Assembly: GCA_040414675.1 (NCBI GenBank)
Contig: JBEDUN010000164.1
Span: forward strand, 1 to 64,000
Length of the DNA: 64,000 nt
Origin: JARBAU01 sp040414675
GTDB lineage: Archaea > Thermoproteota > Nitrososphaeria > Nitrososphaerales > Nitrososphaeraceae
Direction of reading: 5' to 3'
Part shown: piece after piece, positions 46,044-54,801 of the stretch
Numbering within the stretch: the stretch's first letter is position 1
How the letters are laid out: each line of letters begins with the position of its first letter
Notes under the pieces: generated by a model
Database searches by the model: none
What the model saw: the letters and a program-made list of their open reading frames with translations, nothing else
Told to the model about the DNA's origin: nothing
Position numbers and translations under genes: made by a program

Positions 46044-46781
46044 TTGGCAAAACACGATTGCTCATTAACATCTGTAAGGGAATCTCTCGAGCTTTTGTCG
46101 AAAAATTGGTCGATAGATCCCCAAATTTATGATTTACAGCTAGGAAATAGGAAGGACGTCTATGACACCGCTTTAAAAGTAAATAAGGTCACATTCCATA
46201 TACCAACTCTAGCAACAGAAAATCTGTTTGTTTTGTGGAAATGTTTGTGGCCGGATTGTCATAATTGCTGCGATCGACAAGGGAGGCTGCCCCTTACCAG
46301 TGATGATGTGCATATAATAACAAGAAAAATGGGATACAGACTACAGTCAGATTTTCTCAAAAATGAAGCAAGAATATCAAGTTGGGACGAAAGGGACGAA
46401 AAAGGAAACATCTCTACTTTATTTTCTATGCTATCGTTGAAGCGAAAGCAAGATGAGAATGAATATGAGGATGGAACTCCTATTAGTTGTAGATTTTTGG
46501 GCAAAGACGGTGCTTGTGAGCTACATCCAGAAAAGCCTGGAGTATGTTGGCTATATCCTTTTGCGTCATGGATAAATGTTGAGAATAATTTGCCAGTAAT
46601 ACACGCTACATTCCAATTTACAGGGGACTGTCCTGGATTTTATCTGAGTGATTCATTAGATCAAATAATGCCCATACTAGAGGAATACTCAAAGACCATA
46701 TTCAAATACAATATGGCGGTTAGAAGGACTGTAAGAAACAACTATGGTCTGATCAATTTCGTTTCTTCTAACTCATCTTAG
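46044..46781 (+). CDS. YkgJ-family cysteine-cluster protein (CxxCxxCC type)
   Basis: The 245-residue protein carries CLWPDCHNCCDRQGR near residues 67-81 (Cys67, Cys72, Cys75, Cys76) and later SCRFLGKDGACELHPEKPGVC with a final WLYPF. This is the UPF0153/YkgJ metal-cluster pattern, thought to bind zinc or iron; its role is uncertain. It begins with TTG 46044, the only frame-compatible start before the conserved part. The ArsA-type ATPase gene follows by 32 bp, so they are likely one operon. Confidence 0.75.
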   Translation: MAKHDCSLTSVRESLELLSKNWSIDPQIYDLQLGNRKDVYDTALKVNKVTFHIPTLATENLFVLWKCLWPDCHNCCDRQGRLPLTSDDVHIITRKMGYRLQSDFLKNEARISSWDERDEKGNISTLFSMLSLKRKQDENEYEDGTPISCRFLGKDGACELHPEKPGVCWLYPFASWINVENNLPVIHATFQFTGDCPGFYLSDSLDQIMPILEEYSKTIFKYNMAVRRTVRNNYGLINFVSSNSS

Positions 46782-46813
46782 TATCGATCACAAACTTGAC
46801 TAAACATTAGGCC

Positions 46814-48028
46814 ATGAGACTAATTATCTATACTGGAAAAGGAGGTACAGGCAAGACTGTGACATCCTCATCCACAGCCATTAAGTTGGCCGATCAGGGT
46901 CACAAATCTTTGTTGATTTCCTCAGACCCAGCACATACCTTGGGCGACGCATTTATGCTTCCGATTGAGAACTTAGAGAGCTATGGGGTACGTGAGGTTA
47001 TGCCAAAATTATTCTTGCTGCAAATCGATCCAATTACTGAGATCAACAAGAAATATGATAATCTGCTTTCTTACATGGCGTCATTATTCACACAAAGAGG
47101 ACTAGATGAGAGCATATCGTATGAAATTGCAATGATGCCAGGAATGACTCAGTTGTTTTCTTTATTAAAAATTGAAGAGATCGTACGCGACAATTCATAC
47201 GATGCAATAGTTATGGATATGCCTGCATCGGGAGAAGCATTGCGATATCTCTACCTTCCTAAGCTCGTAGGTAGCGTGGGTAGAAAGCTGATGGGAATTT
47301 TTGGCCTCTTCTCAGGTTTTACAAAAATATTTCAGGCTTTCTCTGTTATTTCGTCGCCTAATAATATCTCCCAATTCGAACAAGATTTCTTCGATCGGCT
47401 TAAAAGCCTCGCAAAAATCATTACCGATTACAAGATCACAAGTATTAGACTTGTCGCTAACCCTGATTCATTTAGTATAGAAAATGCTAAAAGATCTCTA
47501 ATGTTAGCAAATCTATATGGAATTAATGTCGACCTTGCAGTAATTAATAAAATTTGGCCAGCCGCGGAATTGAAAAACACCAATGATCCATCTTATACTT
47601 ACTTTGAAAATTGGTCAAATTTTCAAAAGGCAAAGGTAGAGGAGGCGAGAATCAACTTCTATCCAATCCCAGTCAGAGAAATTCCTCTACATCAAACAGA
47701 ATTAGCTGGTATTGAATCGCTGCGTCTGAATGCGAATCTGTTATTTGGACAGGATAATCCCATGATGGTTTTCTATCATGGAAATCCATTGTCTGTCGTT
47801 AACAACGGAAAGGACAAGATGACATTAATAGTAAAAGTTCCATTTACAGAACAAAAAGATTTCGACATTAAACGTGTTAGTGGAGACGAGGTGATCATTA
47901 GAGTGCAAAGCCCAACAGGAAATATAGCAAATGTGCTTCCACTTCCTGCAATTGCTTACAATATGAAGATTGTCAAAGTATTCTTACATAGTAACAATCT
48001 GAACCTGACCTTTGAGAAGGCGATTTAA
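46814..48028 (+). CDS. ArsA/Get3-family ATPase
   Basis: The 404-residue protein has the deviant Walker A GKGGTGKT near residue 8, the switch I segment LLISSDPAHTLGDAF near residue 34, and IVMDMPASGEALRYLYLPK (switch II) near residue 131. The A-loop-like NPDSFSIENAKR region follows. The C-terminal 90 residues (TLIVKVPFTEQKDF, GDEVIIRVQSP) look like the ArsA HSP20-like domain. The family includes Get3 and ArsA; the archaeal role is not settled. It forms a unit with the YkgJ-type protein. A hairpin follows the stop codon. Confidence 0.85.
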   Translation: MRLIIYTGKGGTGKTVTSSSTAIKLADQGHKSLLISSDPAHTLGDAFMLPIENLESYGVREVMPKLFLLQIDPITEINKKYDNLLSYMASLFTQRGLDESISYEIAMMPGMTQLFSLLKIEEIVRDNSYDAIVMDMPASGEALRYLYLPKLVGSVGRKLMGIFGLFSGFTKIFQAFSVISSPNNISQFEQDFFDRLKSLAKIITDYKITSIRLVANPDSFSIENAKRSLMLANLYGINVDLAVINKIWPAAELKNTNDPSYTYFENWSNFQKAKVEEARINFYPIPVREIPLHQTELAGIESLRLNANLLFGQDNPMMVFYHGNPLSVVNNGKDKMTLIVKVPFTEQKDFDIKRVSGDEVIIRVQSPTGNIANVLPLPAIAYNMKIVKVFLHSNNLNLTFEKAI

Positions 48029-48063
48029 CTTCTTGAATTATAGATTCTAATAGATCAATGCCA

Positions 48064-48105
48064 TTACAATCAAGCATCCAGTTGAATAGCTGACTTTGAT
48101 TGTAA
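48064..48105. repeat. Inverted repeat downstream of the ArsA-type gene
   Basis: TTACAATCAA (48064-48073) is the exact complement of TTGATTGTAA (48096-48105), with a 22-base spacer. It starts 36 bp after the stop codon at 48028, consistent with a 3'-end structure or a regulator site. Confidence 0.45.
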
Positions 48106-48285
48106 CCATATACCTTGAGAAATCTTACGATACAATTCTAAGATCTAATAGGCATATTTTTTTGACTCGGAATTTTCACAAGTGATACAACAATACGTGC
48201 TTTGAATCGGCTAGTCTATTAATAGCTTCACATTCAGATAAAAAAGACTAGTAAATTTGGTTCATCTTTTACGAATATAATATAG

Positions 48286-48474
48286 CTATATTATGTGAAG
48301 ACGTTTAGCACACTCTATATGATAATAACTACGGGGTATACCTGTACTTACAATAATGTCAGTTCCGTTAATTTTTATCCCGCAAAAATAACAAGCCCCA
48401 TTTTGTCTATTTTTAATAATTGAGCTTATACGATGAGTAATATTATATTGAGTTATTATTACCGGCCGTGGCAA
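48286..48474 (-). CDS. Small zinc-finger protein, 62 residues
   Basis: The protein has CYFCG near residue 28 and YYHIECAKRL near residue 50, giving a C-x2-C-x(n)-H-x2-C site like other small archaeal zinc fingers. A strand pair lies between (KINGTDIIVSTG). The N-terminal half is a basic helix-like region (ITHRISSIIKNRQNG). The frame opens with TTG 48474, and a TATA-like stretch (GTTAAAGTATTTT) lies about 20 bp upstream. It stands alone in a gap, and no named function is known. Confidence 0.55.
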   Translation of the reverse strand: MPRPVIITQYNITHRISSIIKNRQNGACYFCGIKINGTDIIVSTGIPRSYYHIECAKRLHII

Positions 48475-48962
48475 ATTTCAAAATACTTTAACTAGGTCTA
48501 ACTATATATGATTCGGTTCCTTTCTCGTCCTTTATCTTATTGTCGATTCTTCTATTCGAGAGACGGTGTAAGATCAACAAACTATATCGTTGAATGTGAC
48601 ATATTCGACAATCTTGCTAGTGGGTGACTGAATTGATTCAATATTTCAATCAAGCTTTACGAACTATGGCTGAGTTTTACAGAATATTGAGTACGGAAGG
48701 TCCCTCGAAATAACAAGTACTACTGGTCTGGTATTTTTTAACAAGAATGCTACCTCATCATGCATGAACAATATCCACAACTAGAATCAATGATTTTAGT
48801 CCTATCTATAGCATAACTAATAGTGTGCACAAAGAAAAGGTTCCAATGCAATTCTGTGCACAAATCTTCATGGAATTTAATATTCAGATAGTCTGAGCTT
48901 ATTCCAAGCAGGCACTATCATTATATCATGATTATTCTCTTATTGTAAATATAGAACTAAAG
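48475..48962. other. Gene-free stretch
   Basis: I saw no coding or RNA feature. It should hold the divergent promoters of the zinc-finger and phosphatase genes. Confidence 0.35.
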
Positions 48963-49490
48963 ATGACAATTATCGGAAATAGTTATAGATGGCTCCATGG
49001 AAGATTTGCCAATAGGCCTACTAATTTCAGTTGGATAATTAGTTCCAAGCTAGCAGGGAGTGGCATCCCGATGAGTACGGCTCAACTTGATTGGGTTATC
49101 AAGAGTGGGATAAACGTGATTGTAACGGTCAGAGAAGTTCCTCTACCATCAAGATGGCTCGATCATATTAGAGCCAATTCTGTTACCTATCTGCACGTTA
49201 ACGTAAAGGACTATGGTGCTCCTTCCTTAGACGAACTAGATAAAACCGAGAAATATATCAGTCTCCAGATAGAAAATGGAAAATCAGTTATGGTTCATTG
49301 CGCAGCGGGTAAAGGCAGGACAGGTACTATACTCGCATCTTATTTACTTAAGGCGGATCCGGATATGACAGCTCATCAAGCAATTACGAAAATACGAAAA
49401 CTGAGACCAGGTTCCGTGCAGTCTGAAACCCAGGAACAGGCAGTGGAAATGTATGAGAAATATTTGAAGAGTAGACGTGATTCTGACTAA
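48963..49490 (+). CDS. Dual-specificity/tyrosine protein phosphatase
   Basis: The 175-residue protein has the Cx5R active site VHCAAGKGRTGT with Cys113 and Arg119, and the acid Asp83 in VKDYGAPS. ISSKLAGSGIPMS is typical of atypical DSPs. It removes phosphate from Tyr/Ser/Thr of proteins or possibly from other phosphate esters. ATG 48963 is clear. It precedes thiC on the same strand with a separate promoter for thiC between them. Confidence 0.87.
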   Translation: MTIIGNSYRWLHGRFANRPTNFSWIISSKLAGSGIPMSTAQLDWVIKSGINVIVTVREVPLPSRWLDHIRANSVTYLHVNVKDYGAPSLDELDKTEKYISLQIENGKSVMVHCAAGKGRTGTILASYLLKADPDMTAHQAITKIRKLRPGSVQSETQEQAVEMYEKYLKSRRDSD

Positions 49491-49654
49491 ATTCTATAAG
49501 TATTGCAAATTCCTACCAAAGACTGTAACATTCTAAATGAATCCTGTGCACTGGGCAAGTACAATTTCGAACTTTATGATCACCCATGGATGCGCCAGAG
49601 GAATACAAGATATATATCAACGGACAGATGGGTTCCTCTAAGCCCTAGACGTAC

Positions 49655-49664
49655 TTTTTTATAC
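49655..49664 (+). promoter_or_regulatory. TATA box of thiC
   Basis: TTTTTTATAC is centred about 34 bp before ATG 49694. The predicted transcript starts about 8 bases before it, leaving no space for a TPP-type riboswitch. No THI-box core (CTGAGA) is seen in the 200 bp upstream. Confidence 0.5.
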
Positions 49665-49693
49665 CCATCGTTTCATATTCCAATTACAGAATT

Positions 49694-51049
49694 ATGGCTA
49701 CCCAAGTTACGTCAGCCAAAAGAGGGGTCGTGACTCCTGAGATGATCCAGGTCGCAAAAGATGAAGACTTAAGTATAAATCTTCTAAAAAATGGGATATG
49801 CAACGGCTCTATCATAATTCCACATAATACGGATAGACAGCAAAATGAAGTAAAGTATGTTGGAATAGGCCATGGTCTAAGGACAAAAGTCAATGTGAAC
49901 ATTGGGACTTCGACTTTGTATCAAAACTTGGATGAAGAAATCTCTAAAGCAAAAGTAGCTGTAAAATATGGCGGGGACACGATTATGGATCTCTCAGACG
50001 GAGGAAATCTAGATTTGATTAGAGAAAAATTGCTCGAAGCTGCTCCTATCACTTTTGGCACAGTCCCAGTATACCAGGCTTATGCCCATGGAGTAGAAAA
50101 ATACAAGAATCCACTTAATATCACTGCAGATGATTTCTTACGTGCATTTGAAAAACATGTTAAGGATGGCGTAGATTATACAACTATTCATTCTGGTATT
50201 ACGAAGGAATTAGCACAACGAGTGCTTAAGGTTGGAAGACATGGAGGAATAGTTTCAAAGGGAGGAACCATTACAGCGGCGTGGATGTTGAAATACGACA
50301 AAGAGAACCCATATTTTGAACATTTTGATTATATGTGTGAAATAGCAAGAAAATATGATGTAACCTTTAGTCTAGGAGATGCACTAAGACCAGGCTCGAT
50401 ATTAGATTCTCATGACGAGCTGCAAGTTGCAGAGATGATCAATGTAGCAAGGTTGGCAAAGCGGGCTAAAGAATATGATGTTCAAGTGATGATCGAAGGT
50501 CCTGGACACGTACCGTTGAATGAAGTTGCAGCTAATGTGAGACTCGCAAAATCATTACTCGGTAACATTCCATATTATGTTTTAGGACCATTAGTCACGG
50601 ATATAGCAGCAGGTTATGATCATATCGCAAGTGCAATAGGCGCTGCAATTTCTGCAGCTGAAGGAGTTGATCTTTTATGTTATTTGACCCCCTCCGAACA
50701 TTTGGCTCTGCCAACGGCTGAAGAGGTTAAGGAAGGTCTGATTGCATATAGAATCGCGGGGCATGCGGGAGATTTGGTAAAGATTAGAGACAAGGCCATC
50801 AAATGGGATATGGCAATCACCGAATCTAGGCGTACGCTAAATTGGGAAAAACAAATAGCTTTATCCATAAACCCTGAAGAAGCAGAAAGGATTCATACGA
50901 GAAGACAAGGCCAACATGAAGGGAATAATGTTCCTTGTACAATGTGCGGCTCCGCGTGTGTTTACATTATGTTGCCTCAACAAAGAAAGGAAATGCATCC
51001 TCGTCAAGATTCTGAGAAACCCGAAAATCCTAACGTAATCAAAATGTAA
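49694..51049 (+). CDS. thiC: Phosphomethylpyrimidine synthase ThiC
   Basis: The 451-residue protein matches ThiC: GHGLRTKVNVNIGTS near residue 58, KYGGDTIMDLSDGG near residue 93, VDYTTIHSG near residue 158, SKGGTITAAWML near residue 188, SLGDALRPGSILDSHDEL near residue 226, EGPGHVPLN near residue 267, and the C-terminal radical-SAM cluster CTMCGSACVYIM (CX2CX4C). It makes HMP phosphate from AIR, so it competes with purine synthesis for the PurM product. The start follows from the TATA box. No other thi gene is close. Confidence 0.95.
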   Translation: MATQVTSAKRGVVTPEMIQVAKDEDLSINLLKNGICNGSIIIPHNTDRQQNEVKYVGIGHGLRTKVNVNIGTSTLYQNLDEEISKAKVAVKYGGDTIMDLSDGGNLDLIREKLLEAAPITFGTVPVYQAYAHGVEKYKNPLNITADDFLRAFEKHVKDGVDYTTIHSGITKELAQRVLKVGRHGGIVSKGGTITAAWMLKYDKENPYFEHFDYMCEIARKYDVTFSLGDALRPGSILDSHDELQVAEMINVARLAKRAKEYDVQVMIEGPGHVPLNEVAANVRLAKSLLGNIPYYVLGPLVTDIAAGYDHIASAIGAAISAAEGVDLLCYLTPSEHLALPTAEEVKEGLIAYRIAGHAGDLVKIRDKAIKWDMAITESRRTLNWEKQIALSINPEEAERIHTRRQGQHEGNNVPCTMCGSACVYIMLPQQRKEMHPRQDSEKPENPNVIKM

Positions 51050-51394
51050 TTGAATCCCACTATCCAAGAGATTATTGCATTTAGTAGTTAAGTTGTAATA
51101 CCAGAAAAGGGTATTGAAACAATAAACATATTCGATTTGATAATTTTTCAGTTATTGTTTATGTGTTATGAATTAGATTATAAGAATCGTAGATCATGTT
51201 GTAAACACGATCCTGATAGATGAATTGGACACATGTTTTACCTTATCTCCGTTTCAACTGAACTTTTAGGTCTCATTGCATTGCTTTTACAATACTTCTT
51301 TTCACGTTCTGAAGTGAAATTTCGACCTTGAATGATCGTATACCTCATCTAGTCCCACTCAGGTTGGCTTATATGTCAGTATGCAGTATTTATA
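51050..51394. other. Gene-free stretch
   Basis: It has only a 32-codon frame at about 51234-51332 (MFYLISVSTELLGLIALLLQ...), which could be a small hydrophobic peptide, but there is no support beyond its composition. Confidence 0.35.
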
Positions 51395-51733
51395 GTGATA
51401 TTTTTGGTTCAGAATAGTTTTCCCATGAAGGAATGGCATGTTTTACATATGGAAAAAACCGTTGTAAAGTTTGTACGTGGATTATCAGAAAATGCATCAC
51501 TTTGGGAGAAAAGACAGCATAAGAGATATGGGACTGTTGCAAACTGCTGTCGCCAAATCGATTATGATATGAAACATGGCGTTACGCATGAACAGGTGTT
51601 ATCATTGCTTAATAAATTGCGACACCATGATTCCTATTCTGAAATTAGGGAAGTTGACGGCTTTTTAGAGAGACTAAATGAAATTGAAAAGCATTTTAGC
51701 CCTCAGAAAGAGAAAATCAATATATGGCACTGA
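51395..51733 (+). CDS. Hypothetical basic protein, 112 residues
   Basis: I do not recognise the family. It looks all-helical and basic, with SLWEKRQHKRYGTVANCCRQ and VLSLLNKLRHHDSYSEIRE. The longest frame uses GTG 51395; ATG 51425 (MKEWHVLHMEKTVVKF) is more natural and would give 102 residues. It stands alone between thiC and two small unknown genes. Confidence 0.5.
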   Translation: MIFLVQNSFPMKEWHVLHMEKTVVKFVRGLSENASLWEKRQHKRYGTVANCCRQIDYDMKHGVTHEQVLSLLNKLRHHDSYSEIREVDGFLERLNEIEKHFSPQKEKINIWH

Positions 51734-51840
51734 ACCAAGGCTCATTAGCTCAGTAGCATAAGCTATTGTATCTAGATACTATTATTATATCTGATCTGTA
51801 AATAAACTTCTTTCAGAAGAATACTCTAATCTACGGCATT

Positions 51841-52098
51841 TCAAGATCTAGATTTGCTTCTCGCAAACCAAAGTTGGGTATGGCAGTTGTGAGTACTCAT
51901 CTGCACTAGTATCATACCTGTGATTTTCTTTATCTTCTGCAAAGCTTTCATATCCGCAAAAAAATCATTTGTGTTAAATATCAAAAATTCTTTGTTAGTA
52001 TCTGAAATGTATTCGAAACCACAATCTTTTGTACAATCTAATATGTGCCATATCCACTCTTCACATTCATCTATTGCCAGCATTCTAGCTGCACACAT
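51841..52098 (-). CDS. Hypothetical protein, 85 residues
   Basis: A compact soluble protein with Cys residues (MCAARMLAIDECEEWIWHIL, CTKDCGFEYISD) and an alternating strand pattern (KEFLIFNTN, KITGMILVQMS). The ATG at 52098 is good. It is convergent with the 112-residue gene. No family is known to me; coding is supported by composition only. Confidence 0.4.
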   Translation of the reverse strand: MCAARMLAIDECEEWIWHILDCTKDCGFEYISDTNKEFLIFNTNDFFADMKALQKIKKITGMILVQMSTHNCHTQLWFARSKSRS

Positions 52099-52339
52099 CC
52101 TAGCCAGTACTTAACTAAGTTTATAACTAATAAGGTTATTCTATTTCACAGATTGTTGCGAATTCCTCGGCTAAATCTAACTTGTTGAACTCGTACTGTG
52201 CACAGAATTGCGCCTTCTTGCGAATCAAATTGATAGAACTAAATGGAAACTAGATGGTTTGACTAAAAGAGCCTGAACTAGTAGTATCATTAGTCGTTGT
52301 TAATCCTTTGCTATGAAAAACCTGAAATGACAAAAGTAT

Positions 52340-53134
52340 ATGTATAATATTCGTTTTCTCCTCTCATATTTGTTGGAACAAATTGCTGAAATCATACAGA
52401 ATTTTTTCACTCATGAAATACAAAAGAGAAGGGCAACTGGGGTTGTTATTGGTGTAAGTGGAGGTGTAGATTCATCAGTTGTTGCTGCATTGGCCGTAAA
52501 GGCTCTTAGCTCTACCTCAGTTATGGGAATTATCCTGCCAGAAGAAGGCGTAACACCGAAGGAAGACCTGGAAGATGCATTGGATCTCGCTAATCAATTA
52601 GCTTTGCCATACAAACTCATCGATATAAGCAAAATAAAACAGGAAATGACAAGGTATTTACCTTTAGATCAAATGGCACAGGGGAACCTCGCTGCGAGAA
52701 TTCGAATGTGTATTCTATACTTTTTTGCATCCAACAAAAAAATGCTTGTAGCAGGTACCACAGATAAGAGCGAATTGAAACTTGGCTACTACACTAAGTA
52801 TGGGGATGGATCAGCTGATATCCTACCCATCGCGGATTTGTATAAAACTCAAGTGCGGGAAATGGCTCAATATTTAGCCATTCCTGACAGAATAATTAAC
52901 AAGGTCAGCAGACCAGGATTATGGATCAAGCATACCGCGGAAGGAGAAATTGGTTTATCTTTTGCAGTGGTAGATGGCATTCTTAAGGATTTAGAAAATG
53001 AAAATTTCGATAGAAGTAAGTATCTTAACAAGGATGTTAAAAGAATTCACGAACTGATGCAGAAAAATAAACATAAATCGGAAATGCCTACAATTTGCAA
53101 GATCGAAAGTAGGTTCAATCTTTCAGTAAAGTGA
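52340..53134 (+). CDS. nadE: NH3-dependent NAD+ synthetase
   Basis: The 264-residue protein lacks the glutaminase domain, so it uses ammonia. The P-loop GVSGGVDSSVVAAL lies near residue 39. The other marks are PEEGVTPKEDLEDAL near residue 74, GNLAARIRMCILYFFA near residue 117, GTTDKSELKLGYYTKYGDG near residue 139, and SRPGLWIKHTAEGEIG near residue 194. It makes NAD from deamido-NAD in the last step. It is convergent with the secreted gene at 53149. Confidence 0.93.
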   Translation: MYNIRFLLSYLLEQIAEIIQNFFTHEIQKRRATGVVIGVSGGVDSSVVAALAVKALSSTSVMGIILPEEGVTPKEDLEDALDLANQLALPYKLIDISKIKQEMTRYLPLDQMAQGNLAARIRMCILYFFASNKKMLVAGTTDKSELKLGYYTKYGDGSADILPIADLYKTQVREMAQYLAIPDRIINKVSRPGLWIKHTAEGEIGLSFAVVDGILKDLENENFDRSKYLNKDVKRIHELMQKNKHKSEMPTICKIESRFNLSVK

Positions 53135-53148
53135 AGGGGAGTAAATTT

Positions 53149-53868
53149 TTACTGTTGAGTTGTTGTATTTCGAGTTTGATTGTCTTCCTCTGGACTAATA
53201 GTACTGAGCCCAATTACTATACTACTTGTATTGAGAAGTATTTGCTTAATGTTAGTGGGATTGTATAATACGATATCGGTAACTACTTTCGTTGAATTAC
53301 TATTCAAAGTCTGCCCAGCCCCGGAATTCGGAGGTATGTCAAGATAATAAAGGCACATGTAGCCTGGCTTTGACATTTCTTTTAAGACTTGTAGCGATGA
53401 CGGTCTGAGTACAGGGATCTTGCCTGTGTATATCTTAAGCGTGGGTTTGGATTCTGTATCACATGGAAGCTTTGCAGTAATATGTCCCCTTGTGATTTTG
53501 TAGGGCATACTATCATAAATATGGATATAATCTTTGGGTGGCAAGACTTGATTCGAAAGTAGGATGGTGTTCGAATCTCCGATTAAATTCTTTTCATTTT
53601 GGGTACTATTTTGTTTAGTACCTCCAGCAGTACTATTGTTATTTTTAACTTCACCAAACACAGATGCCATCAATGATTTTGGTGATACATACGAATCCAG
53701 AGTTGATTGACTCAACTTATTGTTCAATTCACCAATCGGTCCTTTTGACAAATCATTTGTCTGGCCTTGAGCTGCGGCGCTAAACATGATATGAGAAAGT
53801 ATTATAAGAAACACGATTTGAATACTGAAAGAGATTTTCAAATAGTTGAATTTGCCCCATGTATTCAT
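53149..53868 (-). CDS. Secreted protein, unknown function, 239 residues
   Basis: It has a signal peptide (YLKISFSIQIVFLIILSHIMFSAAA) with cleavage probably after SAAA. A Ser/Thr/Asn-rich exterior follows (KNNNSTAGGTKQNST with sequons). A conserved-looking part lies around residues 110-190 (YIHIYDSMPYKITRGHI, AKLPCDTESKPTLKIYTG) with a Cys pair (LPCDT and YMCLYYL). There is no C-terminal anchor. Unknown family; similar secreted proteins are common in Nitrososphaerota. Confidence 0.65.
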   Translation of the reverse strand: MNTWGKFNYLKISFSIQIVFLIILSHIMFSAAAQGQTNDLSKGPIGELNNKLSQSTLDSYVSPKSLMASVFGEVKNNNSTAGGTKQNSTQNEKNLIGDSNTILLSNQVLPPKDYIHIYDSMPYKITRGHITAKLPCDTESKPTLKIYTGKIPVLRPSSLQVLKEMSKPGYMCLYYLDIPPNSGAGQTLNSNSTKVVTDIVLYNPTNIKQILLNTSSIVIGLSTISPEEDNQTRNTTTQQ

Positions 53869-54073
53869 CTCAATTGATGATCGTGAATCCTTTAAAAAAA
53901 TAATGAGTTATTTTTTATTGATATTTATCTCATATACTTTAAGTTATTGCAATGTCTACATACACGACTGATACCCGTCGTCCAATGGTGAATTTTTGAT
54001 TCAAAGCCTTATTTTAAAACATCCTATACCAGAGGAAAAGTGTTCTAGATCGATGGTCAGTAAATTTAGCTAC

Positions 54074-54685
54074 TCACTTTAATTCGTAAAGAGCTACAGA
54101 TAATTTCAAAACCATTTTTTCGTCTGTGTTTTCCGCTATAGGAACCAAATATTTCAGTGTCTCCTCCTTGTATCTATTCATCTGGTATTTGTGAAATGTA
54201 CTTTTAAGTGATCTGATGTTATCTAGACGATCAGCTAGTTTTATATATCTGACAGATTTTGAACCTTTTGCAATTTCTTGGAAATACTTCCCCAAAATGT
54301 CTCCTTTATCTTGATCAGTGTCGTGAAGTATGGGCCTAGTGACTGTGGATACTGTATTATAAACATCATCGCCGAATTCTGATCTTATTATTTCTTTACT
54401 GTCCACCTGTCTGCTCAATTTTTTTTCCAGTATGTCATGGAGGAGTGCAGCACAAATCAAATCCACGTCAAAAAGCTTAAGTTCTTCTGTCAGAATAAGT
54501 GCAACTCTCAAGGAATGATTGATATGCGGCTCGATTTTTCCACTATTTCGATATTGTCCAGCATGAGCTTTCATGGCTAGACTGAATGCTTTGGTTATCT
54601 TTGTCAAATCGAAGATTGTATTTTCATACGGTTTGAGTAGGGTAGAAAATCCTGATTTTGTAAACTCGTTTATATTCCATTTCAT
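54074..54685 (-). CDS. MESH1/SpoT-type HD-domain hydrolase (putative alarmone hydrolase)
   Basis: The 203-residue protein is a stand-alone HD domain of RelA/SpoT hydrolase type: KAHAGQYRNSGKIEPHINHS (His41, His54, His57), LLHDILEKK (His83, Asp84) and IKLADRLDNIRSL (Asp152). This set matches MESH1 and SpoT hydrolases, which use Mn to remove pyrophosphate from ppGpp or phosphate from NADPH. No synthetase domain is present. ATG 54685 is clear. It precedes the convergent secreted gene. The substrate in archaea is unknown. Confidence 0.8.
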   Translation of the reverse strand: MKWNINEFTKSGFSTLLKPYENTIFDLTKITKAFSLAMKAHAGQYRNSGKIEPHINHSLRVALILTEELKLFDVDLICAALLHDILEKKLSRQVDSKEIIRSEFGDDVYNTVSTVTRPILHDTDQDKGDILGKYFQEIAKGSKSVRYIKLADRLDNIRSLKSTFHKYQMNRYKEETLKYLVPIAENTDEKMVLKLSVALYELK

Positions 54686-54801
54686 TCTGGTCTAAGCGTA
54701 AATAGTGGTCCTTGATATTATTCGTTATTGGACCTATTTGCACTTGCGTTCCTCCAAAAGTTTCGTGTAGATATAGAAGCATTATTCTAGATTTTGAAAT
54801 G

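Noticed and set aside
49491..49693. TPP riboswitch or a 76-codon gene before thiC
   Set aside because: No THI-box core, and the TATA box at 49655-49664 leaves almost no leader. The frame at 49503-49733 overlaps thiC and has no coding signature.
51748..51815. tRNA-like start GGCTCATTAGCTCAGTAGC with a D-arm-like stem
   Set aside because: There is no anticodon arm, T-arm or acceptor complement downstream.
52136..52260. Minus-strand frame of about 38 codons ending AEEFATICEIE
   Set aside because: The composition looks coding, but there is no good start and it is too short to support; left out.
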